Shown here: positions 11,286-22,386 of the stretch, piece after piece
How the letters are laid out: each line of letters begins with the position of its first letter
Position numbering within the stretch: position 1 is the first letter of the stretch
Made by a program: the position numbers and the translations under genes
NCBI RefSeq assembly: GCF_000004075.3
Contig: NC_026661.2
Location: 20,550,307 to 20,614,306 of the forward strand
Length of the DNA: 64,000 nucleotides
Source: Cucumis sativus
Lineage: Eukaryota > Streptophyta > Magnoliopsida > Cucurbitales > Cucurbitaceae
Reading direction: 5' to 3'
Notes under the pieces: model-generated
Seen by the model: only the letters and a program-made list of their open reading frames with translations
The model's database searches: none
What the model was told of the DNA's origin: nothing

Positions 11286-14200
11286 CTAAAAAGAATGAGA
11301 AGTAGGGGCAGGCTGGACCTTCTGCTGAATGAAGTTTTCATTACCAAGAAAGCACGACGGTGGATAAACAGGCCCTGAACTCAAACCATATGCTTGCCAG
11401 CAGGAAGACGTTGAAATCTTGGCATCTTCCGACAAGAGTAGAATGTCTTCTAGATATAATCCTACACATGGCGATGTATCACTGCAAGCAAATTTTATGG
11501 CTTTATTTGTTGCTGTGGTTCCTTTGATGTGAATGAATGATATGTCTTCCACTTTAACAGCTGATGTCTGCAATTTCAAAAATAAGAAGTTATTGGTATG
11601 TATTGGACAGAGTTTAGAAGAAACTTTCACTCAATTTATTTATGAACAAGCAGAAGAATTTATAGAAATCTGTACATGGATGGTTGATAACAAGATGTAA
11701 CAGAAAGGAAACAACTTCAACAAGATGAAGGAAGAAGATGGGTAACTAACTCTTAACAAGCATTATTAATAATCATTAGTTCTAATAGTATGTCATTCGA
11801 GTTCAGAAAAAAATTAGTTCGAACGAACCCTTACCTGATTGGCACATGGACGGTTTGAGTCACAGTAATACTGATCTATGATGATTGGATTTGATACATT
11901 TTTCATCAACATGTTCTTGAAGATAATATCAGTGGCAGATCCACTGCCCCCCTGATGGATAAGGGAAACAGGAGCTCATATCAGCTAAAAATCTTTTGTG
12001 GGTGACATAATGAGGCCAAACAAACGCATTTTACCTGCCATGTTTTAATTCTTGCTCCGTTTTTGGTGTTTGACAAAACAGCTCCATCAACCCTTACATT
12101 ACGTACCTGTGCTGAGGTGTTTCGCTTTCCCAAGCTTCCAATACTGATCAACAAAAAACGATTGATTCATCAACTTCTTTGATCCAATCAGAGTAATCCA
12201 ATTAGTTAACAATTATAATACCTTATTCCATGGCCTGGCCCACAGGTAATGTCTTTGATCAAGATCCTTGAAGAATTACCGACTATGGAGACACAGTCAT
12301 CCCCTGGCAAGAGAGTGCATCTGCATTAGACTTCGCTATCAAATTAAATCAAGAGATGCCGACTACCGCAGGATCATCATCTTTGTTGTATGATTTGCAA
12401 TTTAGAAAATTGACTTGAGCTGAAACATTCTGAAATTAACTTGAGTGATGTCAACTCAGGTCACATCCTCAAATTGATTTGTTTACCATTAAGGTCCAAC
12501 ATTTGTGCTATATCAACTCATTCATCTCCATACTAATTTGCAAGCAACTTTGCAAAAAGGAAAAGGACTTGGTTCAACAAATTCTATGATGGATGAGGAA
12601 CATTCAGAAAACGAACTAGGCAAGAATTTGGGAGAGCCTTATAAAGAATATTTATTGCCCTTGAAATGTCGATATCAGAACTATATTGATAAAATTTTGT
12701 TGCAATTCATCACCACAATCGGAAGTTTATGACTGGAAATCTTCCTTGTTCTCTAGGATTGTCTCATGCTCTTCCAAACATGATAAAAAAAATTTCTCAT
12801 TCAAACAGGAAAATATTTGATGGTTCGGTATCATGTCCATCATAAATCTAACCTCAGTTGAAGAAAGAATTATGCAATAATCTATTCAATGATGAGTTGG
12901 TATTAAATGACTGACCTGTACTAATGATGCTATTCTTGACCATGACACCCTTCGATGCACTGATATGGATTCCATCAGTATTTGGGCTAAAGGCAGGAGC
13001 AATCACTTTGAGATTAGAGGCAACAACACGTAGGCAGCTTGTTAAAGCAACATGCATCTGTTGACTGTCAATTACCAATAGATGATGAATCTTTAAGTTC
13101 TTACACTTGTGGAAAGTGATGGCCTGCAATAGAGTAGTGAAAATTTCACCATGTGCAGCAACATTATTTTTCGATACTTGTCAAAGCTCAACTGACAAGC
13201 AAAATGAAGATGGCACATTTAGCACAAGAACCACTCACTGTTGGAGCATGTCGACACGGCTGCCATATAAAAGCAGAAAAACAAAGGTTATTGCCTAACT
13301 CAGGACAGTTTTAGATAAGTTATCTTGAAATGAGACAGATGGATAAACGGTTTGGAAAAGAAATTACATTTGTTGAGTTAATCTTGCAAGAGCTCATCCA
13401 CCATTCATATCCCATTCCGTTAATCTCTCCTCCGCCTTCAAGAGTCAGATGGTTCACCCCACGGAAGTAAAGCCATTTCCGTGGATTTAGACCAGCCCAG
13501 GCATTTGGATCTTTAGGAGCATTGATTATGCCATGTATCTTTTAAGAATAGAAACTACAAGACTGAATGTATGGAAATAATTGAGGGGTAAAAAGTCTAA
13601 AAGCATATAAAGGTCGAAGAGATACAGTTTGAAGGGGAGAAGAATCACATTTTGCTCATACCCTCAAGGTCACCCTTGAACGACATGGGCCATGAAGCTC
13701 AAGAGGGTGCACCAGAAACGTGTTACTAGCTGGAAAAACAATTCGTACTCTAGTGGGGAAAGAACAAGCCATCTTCCAGGCTTCCATGAGTGCCTTGAGC
13801 CAAAAATTAATACATTAGCAAAAACGAAAATTCAACTTCATAATGTCACAAATATCTGTCTAATCAAGCTTAGAACAGAGATAGCACCGAGCAATTAACA
13901 AGCTAGAAAAATTCCAAAAGAAAAATCTAAGAAGCACCAACACTCCTAAGATGGCTGATGTCAGACATATTTATGACACCAAAACGTCGCCAACACGTCT
14001 ATGCCCGCACACGCTTGGAGGGAAAAAAACCATAGAAACAACTCATTATCCCATCCGGCGCATGGGCAATAATTATTAGGTTTCTTTTTTAAAAAAAAAT
14101 TACTAGGATTCTAAGTTTCTTCACGTTCACGCTCTCTTCTCTGATTCTCCCCATCAGACCACCAACTGTTTCTGCCCTAACCCTCTTGCCGATCACCGTC

Positions 14201-15292
14201 ACTGCCCATCTCTCTCATCGGTCGTGCTGATGTTTTTAATTATTCTACTAAAACTTGTTATGTTTTTATGGCTCTAAACTTGTTACTTTGATGTTTTTAA
14301 TTGGAATCCTTGTTATGTAATATGCTTATATGCATGACGTATATATATATTTTTTCACTTAAAAATTTGACGTGTGTCATGTCCGTTTTTGAAAAATAGC
14401 ATGTCGCCATGTCGCATGTCGGTATCTATGCTTCCTAGAGGAAAATCATAAAGATGGTTTTCATTTCAATGTAAGCATTCTGACTCATAACAGGAAAATA
14501 AAGAAAAGGGAAACCATCATCATCATCAGATGGTAGAGGAACAAAAAAAGCTTGAAAATGGACAATATCTGATGGATCGCAAAGCTCAAAAGGGTGCATC
14601 ACGAAAGGTCTTTTTTTTCTTTTAATACATTCGTGAATGGTAAGCCAATTTATGCAAACTTCCATTAAACTTATGGAACAACTCATCTGACACTACAACA
14701 AACTCTAAGCATCTGGTACAAATTTGTGTTCAGAGGGTGAAGAACAGCCCATTTTCCAGGCCGCCAATAATGTCTACACAGCATATGCCAAAACGACCAT
14801 TCTACATCATAATGTCACAAATGTCTGTCTAATGCAAATAAACAAGGAGAACAAACCACTAAAGATTCAAATGGCTACAAAGGGTCAAGATGGCAAACCA
14901 TGAAAAACTTGCAGAGAGAGTCCTTACACATCAAGCATTAAAATCTAAGCAATGGAGCAATCATTCTAGCCCAAAACAGGAAAAACAAGAAAAGGGAAAA
15001 GGGGATCATCATCAACCCGTAGCCAATGTTCATTAAAGATCTTGAAAATAAACAAGATGGAAAACCCTTTTGATAATTAAAATACCTGAGTATCATTGCT
15101 AATCCCATCTCCTTTTGCCCCAAAATCGCCAAGATAGAAAACCCCTTTGGATCTGGGTCGAGTTATGTTGAGCCTAGAAAGTGGGAGCTGCAATAATGAG
15201 TCAAAATCAGCTGAACATTCAAAGGTTAAGCTCGTCAACACAGTAAATAAAAAGATGGGTAATGAAGAAGGCCACAATCGTTGGCCTTTCAT
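11286..15292 (-). CDS. Polygalacturonase, glycoside hydrolase family 28
   Basis: Nine exons, in gene order 15086-15292, 13662-13793, 13368-13538, 13239-13259, 12916-13123, 12222-12303, 12035-12143, 11835-11951 and 11286-11567, give 442 residues. A signal peptide covers about residues 1-28, so the enzyme is secreted to the wall, where the family hydrolyses homogalacturonan. The GH28 core is complete: NTD (225-227), the catalytic Asp pair (248-249) in GDDC, His271 in GPGHGISIG, and RIK (305-307). Exon 4 is a 21-nt microexon coding PCRHAPT, conserved in plant homologues as I recall them. Intron 1 is unusually complex, with a decayed copy of exon 2 and a DNA-transposon relic. It is probably the counterpart of At1g80170. 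Endo versus exo action cannot be told from sequence. Confidence 0.95.
13239..13259 (-). other. 21-nt microexon of the polygalacturonase
   Basis: The exon encodes seven residues, PCRHAPT, between an acceptor ending GGCAG and a donor starting GTGAGT, in phase 0 on both sides. Skipping it would keep frame but drop a conserved cysteine-containing segment just before the AITFHKC strand. Automatic gene predictors often miss exons this short. Confidence 0.88.
13931..14434. mobile_element. Possible non-autonomous Mutator-like DNA transposon relic
   Basis: About 504 bp in intron 1 of the polygalacturonase is bounded by GAAGCA at the left and its complement TGCTTC at the right. Both ends continue into degenerate runs of GACAYG-like words (for example GTCGCCATGTCGCATGTCGG at the right). 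This looks like the ends of a plant MULE-type element; there is no transposase. The flanks CTAA and CTAG are only a weak target-site duplication. Family assignment is tentative. Confidence 0.4.
14440..15060 (-). repeat. Tandem duplication in intron 1 with a dead copy of polygalacturonase exon 2
   Basis: Two kinds of block repeat. Intron sequence at 14930-15060 matches 14440-14540 (shared words such as AACAGGAAAA and AGAAAAGGGAAA). Sequence at 14560-14850 matches real exon 2 and its upstream flank at 13662-13885 (shared words include TCATAATGTCACAAAT and TCTGTCTAAT). Read on the minus strand, the copy still shows AAWKMGCSS like EAWKMACSF, and FVMHPFEL like FLVHPLEL, but is interrupted and enlarged. 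So a unit of intron plus exon 2 was duplicated in tandem and the upstream copy decayed. Confidence 0.7.
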
Positions 15293-17858
15293 GATCAGAG
15301 ACAGAAGTTTCGCGTAATTTGTAGGGTTTTACAGCTAATCCAAATGAGGTTTGAAATGTATTTAATACCCAAAACGCCAATTTCTTATATAGTTCTTCAA
15401 TGTTAGAAAAAGACGCGAAAGATGTTAGCTTTTTTCTTTCTTTTAATTATGGCGTTGAATTATTGATACTTACACCTCCATGTGTAGACGAAATTAAACA
15501 GTTGCAATAACACACTATCCATCCATTTTCAGTTTCTGAAAGCCTTTTCCTTTTCTTTTATGAGTTAACGTTACTCATTTCAGACCATTCCATTGATGAA
15601 GGCAGCAACCCAACGAACAAAGTTCATGTGAAATTATTGAAGTATTATTCATAAAATCTCTCAAAGAAAAAAAAAGAAAAAAACACTCAACGTCTATCTC
15701 CTCACGGTATAGAACGTTGAAAGCCTAGTAAGTGTATTTAACACAACAATCAATCCTAATGTCAAACTTCACAATGCAATATAGAACAAAACAAACTATG
15801 ATATTGTATTTATTTTTTCTTCAAAACAACCGACTTGTGTTTGAAGCAAAAACTTGGATGAGCTATTATTATTATAGAAATATTGTCGTTTCGTGATAAT
15901 GAACAAGTAAGAGCTATCGACGTTTGTTAAACTATAAATTAGAAATAAGTAATTGCTTTGATTCATCATGTTGACAAACATCAACAAAAGTTTAGCTCAA
16001 CCGGACTACTGATGTTCAAATGTATCAATGTAATTTTTTTACGATACGAAGATTATTGACTCATCTCTTATCTACGAAAAATAAATTTTAATTTATTTTT
16101 ATAATCTATATTCTCAATAACGAAGATAACGAATGTTTTAGTCTTGTTATAAATTACGAATGGTCAATTTAATCTCAATGACAATCATTAATGTTCTTCC
16201 TAAAAAATGGATATTAAAGGTCTAATTAACAATCATATATATATAGACATAGCTCAATCCAATTACTTTCATTTATAATAAAGTTTCATATTTAAACTAA
16301 TAATGTTGCTAAAATCTTAAATATATCTTTTTTTTTTTCTTTTTAATTAAATGTTGGTCCCATCTTTAACTTATATTGAAAAATTATAATTCAAATATCA
16401 ATTTAAATCCTTCACATTCTTTTAAATTTAATTGAAAACATAATAAAAAATACATATTTTTATTTATCAAATACACTTCTAAAATTGTTATAAATGAATT
16501 GAATTAAATTCTTTCCTTGAATTATATCTAAAAATAATAGTCAATTTTCATCGTTCGTTGTCCACATGTATATTTTTTAAATGCCGATTTAACAAATTGG
16601 AAGATTATAATATGCATTAATTTCATATCTTACTTTCAATTAAATTGTATGAATATTATAAATAGGATTTTATATACTATTCTTCCAAAAGTATAATATA
16701 AGAAAAGAAAGGTATATTAAATAGAAATAAGACATTAAACATAAGGGATGATATCATAGAGAGAAAAGGATGTTTATGAAAATTTCAATTTTTGATAAGA
16801 AAATTTACTTTTGGAAGGGAAGACTATGAAATACGCGGTTGACATTTTTGTAACAAACACTCTTTATTTATTTCAAACATCATTTTAATTGAAACAAATA
16901 TACTTCAAAAAACATATAACATGGGTTAAGATTAAAATATTTGTAGTTCAAGTCTCGACGTGTCATTATAATTATCCTCCATCTTTAGAAATATTGATAA
17001 CATGTCGAGTCTATACTGTTACTAATATCATCGTTTTATGAAAAATTAAAAATTTAGGTTTGCAATTACAAACATTGGATATTAAATTCACGGTTGTTAT
17101 GTGTGTTAATACAATTTTTACTTTTTGTTATCAACAAAATAATAAATTTTATAAAAGTATAAGATTCATCGATGATCATTAATCACACTTCTATGTTGCG
17201 GAGAAATAATAAAATATAGTGTAAAAGTCCGAAAGTAAACCTCTTCAATCATAACAAATCAACTCCTATTTTGTACACCAATCTTGATTATAGCTCCCAA
17301 ATTTCTTGTAATTAATCCTAATTATCATTACAGTTTAGCTTAAATTCATACAACACTTGAATGTTTGAGAGGAAAGTTAATTGAAAATGATGACTTTAGC
17401 GGTTAATATAGTTTGAATAAAGGAGAAGCACTTAAAATGTATATCTATTGATTATAAATAAATATAAATTTCCCTAAACTATTATTACATTTGAAAACAC
17501 AATAATTTTTTACATTTGAATGATTATCAATCAAATTAAGAAACATCAAACTTTCTTCTACCGATTATAATATATATAAGCACTCAAAAAACAAAGCAAA
17601 ATTTGATCACAAAACCACAAAGTACTCTTCATCTTTAATTTTTAAACAAAAAAGGAAAAAAAAAAAAACATCTCTCACTCTAAATTAAAAATTAAAAAGT
17701 CCCCCCCAAAAAAACAAAGAAAATCAAACATATTTACATCACTTTCTTCAATTTTAAAATTATTGGAAAAATCATTTTAGTTCCAAAATTCTAAAACTTA
17801 ATCCTCAGGGACTAAAAAGTAATTTCCCCAAATATAATTTCCATCCACTCCTCAAAAC
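15293..17858. other. AT-rich intergenic region, no gene seen
   Basis: It contains the polygalacturonase promoter at the left and the 3' region of the MASS gene at the right. No reading frame has exon-like character. Poly-A and poly-C runs lie near 17650-17720. Confidence 0.55.
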
Positions 17859-18209
17859 CTACCGTGATCGGCGCCTTCCGGCCAAAGGCGCTCTCTGTTT
17901 CTGCCCGTTTGATTTCCCGAAAGCACTGCAGAGCCCACAAGCAGAAACTCTAGGCGACGGCGGTTCCACCGCCGGCGACGCCGTCTCTTTACTCCGGAAT
18001 CCCCGTCCTTCGGCGTGGTTTGATCGTGTTGGGTCATTCGTTTTGATTGGGGGAATATTTCTTGCGGTCCTGAGCTCCGGCCCGGCGCTGGATTCTCCGT
18101 CGTCTTTTCCGGCCTTTCTAAGCTCCTCGGCTATGAACTTGTCGTCCCAAACAACACCGGAAGATCCCTGGCGGCGGAAGGATACAACAGATCTCTGTAG
18201 ACCAGCCAT
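17859..18209 (-). CDS. MASS-type MAP kinase substrate protein (At1g80180-like)
   Basis: This intronless gene encodes 116 residues. The N-terminus MAGLQRSVVSFRRQGSSGVVWDD, the RTARNIPP block and the ACGLCSAFGKS tail are hallmarks of the small plant family of At1g80180, At1g15400 and At5g20100, known as MAPK substrates in the stomatal lineage (MASS). Members are phosphorylated by MPK3/6-type kinases; ESPSSP-like Ser-Pro sites act as docking targets, and here EPPSPR supplies a Ser-Pro near residue 84. The exon is markedly GC-rich compared with its AT-rich surroundings. It diverges from PSF1, 1.5 kb away, as in Arabidopsis. Start chosen at the conserved MAGLQRS. Confidence 0.9.
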   Translation of the reverse strand: MAGLQRSVVSFRRQGSSGVVWDDKFIAEELRKAGKDDGESSAGPELRTARNIPPIKTNDPTRSNHAEGRGFRSKETASPAVEPPSPRVSACGLCSAFGKSNGQKQRAPLAGRRRSR

Positions 18210-19736
18210 GGGCGCTTGTTTGTGAGAATCTGCTCTGTTTTTTCTTCTCTTTTGTTTGAAGAAAGAGGAGGAGCATATGAAGGGATTTTAATTAGTTTTT
18301 GAAAACAGGGGAACTTAGTCAACATATTTATTTTAAGCATTTTAATAGGTCAATTATTGATGCTTCTTTCTACAAATTAATTACAACAAAAAACTAATAA
18401 TAATAATACCATTTTGGGTTTCATTTCATTTTAATATTTTATCTTCAAACAATACATACACATACATAAATACAACCAATTTTCAAATAAATATTGATGG
18501 AAGGAGTCTTACGTTATATAAACAAGAAGAAACACACATTAAATTATAGTCATGTAAATTATAATACAGTATTTTTAAATTTAAATAATGGTTGAAAGTT
18601 TGAATGGTTGAAGTGACTTTTTTTTTTAAAAAAACCCTTTTCAAATTTGTTTAAGTTTACATTTAAATTAGTGTGTTTTTAAATTAATGGTTTAGAAGAT
18701 TGATCAATGTTTTGACAAATATGATTAAAATGTAGTGTAATGTTGTATATCATATCAATTCACATATTGGAATATGTACTTTATTTTCAACTTTCATATA
18801 TTTATATATATATATAAAAAAGAAAGGATAAGATGTCTTCTTATTCTTATCATAAATTTAAGATACTCTTAAATATTTGGGTATCAATATATTAGTGCTT
18901 AACAATATGCAAAAGATTGAAGATTCAACATCAACTTTACCAGAGATGATGTATATGAAGTATCAAATACATGTTTATGTTAGATTCTAAAATTTTCATC
19001 CATTTAAAACTAAATTTCATATTATAAAACAAAGTTTGAAGATTCAATTATTACGTTCGAAAATTTAGAGATTAACAACCATTTTTTATAAAGGTATTTG
19101 ATTTTTTTTTTCTTTTTTAGTTGTGTTAATTTAAATTATAAATTTACAATTGCAAAAATTAATAATCTAAAATATACAATTATTAATTCATTTAAATTGA
19201 TGAATGTTTTATTTTTTACTTTCTAAAGTTTAAGAATAAAATTTGAGTTTATCTTTGAAAAAAAATAGTTAAGAAGCGTTAGCTCAATTTGCATCAAATC
19301 GGTAAGTGACACGTTGCATTAAAATTTCGAAAGAATCCAAAATCTAATTGAACCATCTAGCACAATCGAATCGAACCAAGAAGACCGAACCGACTGGTTT
19401 AGTTCTCATACTGGGGTTCGGTTTGATCCTCCATTAAGCTACAAAACCGAACCGATTTCCCGCCACTTCGTCTCTTAAATTGATATTTACAGAAAGCAAC
19501 GCGCCCGAATCCCTAATTGCAGAACTTCGTTCCTCCACTACTTCATGCTCTGAAGTTTTTCCATAGGTACTTTCAATTTGCAGTTTTAACCCTATTGATT
19601 CTTTTTCTCCACCATCTATCTCTGGTTTAGATTTCGTTTGCGTAATTTCTTTCCAGCAGGACTCGATCTTTGTGTATTTTGCATTGTAATAACGATTTGG
19701 AACGATCATTTTTCTTCAGGGAGGTGAAATTTGAAT
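18210..19736. other. Shared MASS/PSF1 intergenic promoter region
   Basis: This is AT-rich DNA between two divergent genes. The last 350 bp before PSF1 hold degenerate CGGTT/AACCG pentamers (19380-19455), an E2F-like site, and a likely 5' UTR intron at 19567-19719 (CATAG|GTACTT to TTCAG|GGAGG). Confidence 0.6.
19456..19464 (+). promoter_or_regulatory. E2F-type site upstream of PSF1
   Basis: TTTCCCGCC matches the E2F consensus TTTSSCGS. It lies about 280 bases before the PSF1 ATG and about 100 bases before the likely leader intron. E2F factors drive S-phase expression of replication genes, which suits a GINS subunit. One site by sequence match only. Confidence 0.6.
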
Positions 19737-21390
19737 ATGTATGGAAGAAAAGCATGCCAATTGGTGAAAGAGTTAGCAAGCGGCGAGAAAGGACAGCTAA
19801 CACACTTCAATGTGAGTTTACTTGTTTCATTGTTGCTTATATGTATAAACTGAGGTTGTGACCATCTGTTGTTGTTCTTGAGTTGAAATTAATCAAAATT
19901 CTGGACAGGGAATCAAAAAATTTTAAGTTCATGAAATGGGTATTTGTGGATTGACTTTCTAAGTGCTTAAAAACGTTTTTTTTTTCAAGTCCAAATATAT
20001 TTTGCTTGTTTTCACTACTGCAGGAGCATTGTCGACCTATTCATGTTTTCTTGCGTGTGTGTACAATGAACTGTACCATTTTTGTTCAGTTTTTAAATAT
20101 TCTCTTTTATTGGAAGTACATGGCTTTAAAAGGAATTATGGTTGCCTCTGGTCACGGTAATTCGTCTGTCTCTCAAATCACCTTGTTCATTGTCCTTGTG
20201 TCAAGCGATACAATATGTTTTTCTTAGCCTCTTCTTTCCATCTATCTTTAGAAAATTTATATTATATCTAAAATTTTCCACCTTTGTTTTCCTGTTTTTT
20301 CAGAGCGACCTATTTGAACAGGTTATTTCAGAATGCCAGCAGCATCATCTTGAGCTTCAGTCCTTGATTAGGTTAAAGATTTTACATTTTTTATTCACAT
20401 GTTTCACTAATTGATACGATATATAGTTTTGACTGTTAGTAGCAGGTTATCTTAATACTTGTTATTAAACTTTCCTTATCCTATGGACAAGTGTCCTTGG
20501 TTGAGGCTAACTATAAGACACGATCTTTATGGAATTTTGTCCTTTCAATAAGTTTATGGTTTGAGAAATCTTCATCTATTTCCCAATGAAATTCAATATG
20601 GCCGATCGCCAATATGATAATCTAAAACAGGAAAGTACAGGAAGAAGGATTAGATCTTCAGACAACTAAGAATGAAGACCATTTTGGCGCGCTCATTCAT
20701 CACCTTGCATTAGTTCGCAACAAACGTTGCCTTATGGCTTATGTGTAAGTGTAACATTATGAGATAAATTTGAAGAACAGTGTTTTTCTTGGTTTGCTAA
20801 GTTTTAGTAAATTCCATAATTGTTTGCCAAATAAATGCCACTGTACATGAATACACAGGCATAATCGAGCTGAGATTATAAGAAGTTTGATGTGGAAGGT
20901 AGTAGGTTCTATGATTCCACCGGAAATACAAGAGAAGCTCAGCAACTCAGAGGAAGAGTATTTCAAGAAGCATTCTGCCCGTCTTAAAGAATATATGTCA
21001 AAACTGGAGTTGGATTTGACTGTGGTAATTTCGAACACCAAACACCAAACTTTACAATAACACATCCTTTTTTACATTTGCAACTCAAATTCCTCAGACT
21101 GAAATTTCCAAGTTTATCATTGGCAGGATATGGTGCCACCTAAGGATCCTTATATCCAAGTGAGAGTGCTCGACGATATCGGTGAAGGAATCGTTTTGAG
21201 TGATGATAAAACAGCAAACTTTGCACTTCATTCCATACATTTTCTTAAAAGAACTGATGCTGAACAATACATCTCACGGGTGGGAATCTCTGTGAACTTT
21301 GGTAGTTCTTGGTATTGCTTGCTTAAATAAATGTGTACTAAACTTGTAATCTTTCGAAAACAGGGATTGATGGAGGAGCTTACAGGCTGA
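19737..21390 (+). CDS. PSF1: GINS complex subunit PSF1
   Basis: Six exons (19737-19811, 20304-20371, 20631-20744, 20859-21024, 21127-21279, 21364-21390) encode 200 residues, the usual plant PSF1 length. PSF1 is one of four GINS subunits; GINS joins CDC45 and MCM2-7 to form the replicative helicase in the nucleus. The N-terminal MYGRKACQLVKELASGEKG, the central HHLALVRNKRCLMAYVHNR and the acidic, helix-rich middle are typical. The C-terminal B domain (VRVLDDIGEGIVLSDDKTAN to RTDAEQYISRGLMEEL) is intact. The final exon has only nine codons including the stop. An E2F-like motif upstream suggests cell-cycle control. Counterpart of At1g80190. Confidence 0.96.
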
Positions 21391-22386
21391 CTGATCCACT
21401 GGAGTTAGAGTTTAGTTGGAGATGTTTGTTGTAAATTAAGAAGCAAATGAGATAAGAGGCGAAACAAAGGGTGATCCATCCCATTTCTGTAATTATACAT
21501 AGAGATAATTGATTGTCAATCAAACTTATTTTAGTGGGTTCTTTTTTTCATTTAATTTTATTTGATAATATAAACTTTATGAACTATGGTCCTGTGGTTT
21601 GTTTGTAAACCATATTCATAATCAGTCAAATAAGAGACTTTTTTAGAAACTCTGATATTAATTTAGTTAATCAATTTATAAGATATTTTTGTACGTATGA
21701 ATTCTTAAGATAATGAAAACAAACGTTTCCTTAAGTCGTAAAAAAGCACCGGTTACAATTTCACATTCAAGAAAATTAACAAGAATTCAAGTTTTTAATA
21801 ACAAGTAAGAATTGTATTGTTATAAATAATGTTGATGTACTTGATATCGTGCCTTATTTCTCATCATTTCACGATGGATGTAAATCTAAAAATAATTCAA
21901 CGCACATTTGATATTTTGCAATGTAAGTAAAATGTTAGACTTTATTGTCTTTGGAATGTAAGTCATTTGATATTAGTGCAACAAAATTTGGTTCCACTGG
22001 TTAAGAAAACTCAAATTATAGTTTTTATATATATATATGTATGTATATATATAACTCATAGATTATTTTGTTTTTCTTCCCTAAATTTTGTGTTTAAATT
22101 TCCATATACAAAACTTGCAGATTCACCACACTTTCTAGATCATCTCACCCCTCTTTTGGGGTTGCATGCAGAGTAAAAATAGTAAAATGAAAGAGATTAG
22201 TTTGGAAAAAGCAAGCCTTCATGTCCTAAACGATCCCATAAGACCAAGTGTTAGGTCCATATTTAAAGAATGAAAAACTGTTATTCCTTTTTCTGATTCT
22301 TTGATCGATTCCCATCAAACAAACAGCTTAATATTGGATGGCCATTTTTCTTGTCATGTTCAATAAACCAACATAGTTTCTTGGCT
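21391..22386. other. Intergenic region, 3' UTR of PSF1 then AT-rich DNA
   Basis: The PSF1 3' UTR probably ends by about 21600. The rest is AT-rich with a short TA/TG run near 22027-22052 and no coding signal. Confidence 0.55.

Noticed and set aside
14435-14686. 83-residue minus-strand frame as a real polygalacturonase exon
   Set aside because: It overlaps the decayed exon copy; the intact exon at 13662-13793 joins both neighbours in frame, whereas this one does not.
18043-18225. Open frame on the plus strand over the MASS gene
   Set aside because: It is antisense to a clear conserved protein and its open length follows from the GC-rich codons of that gene.
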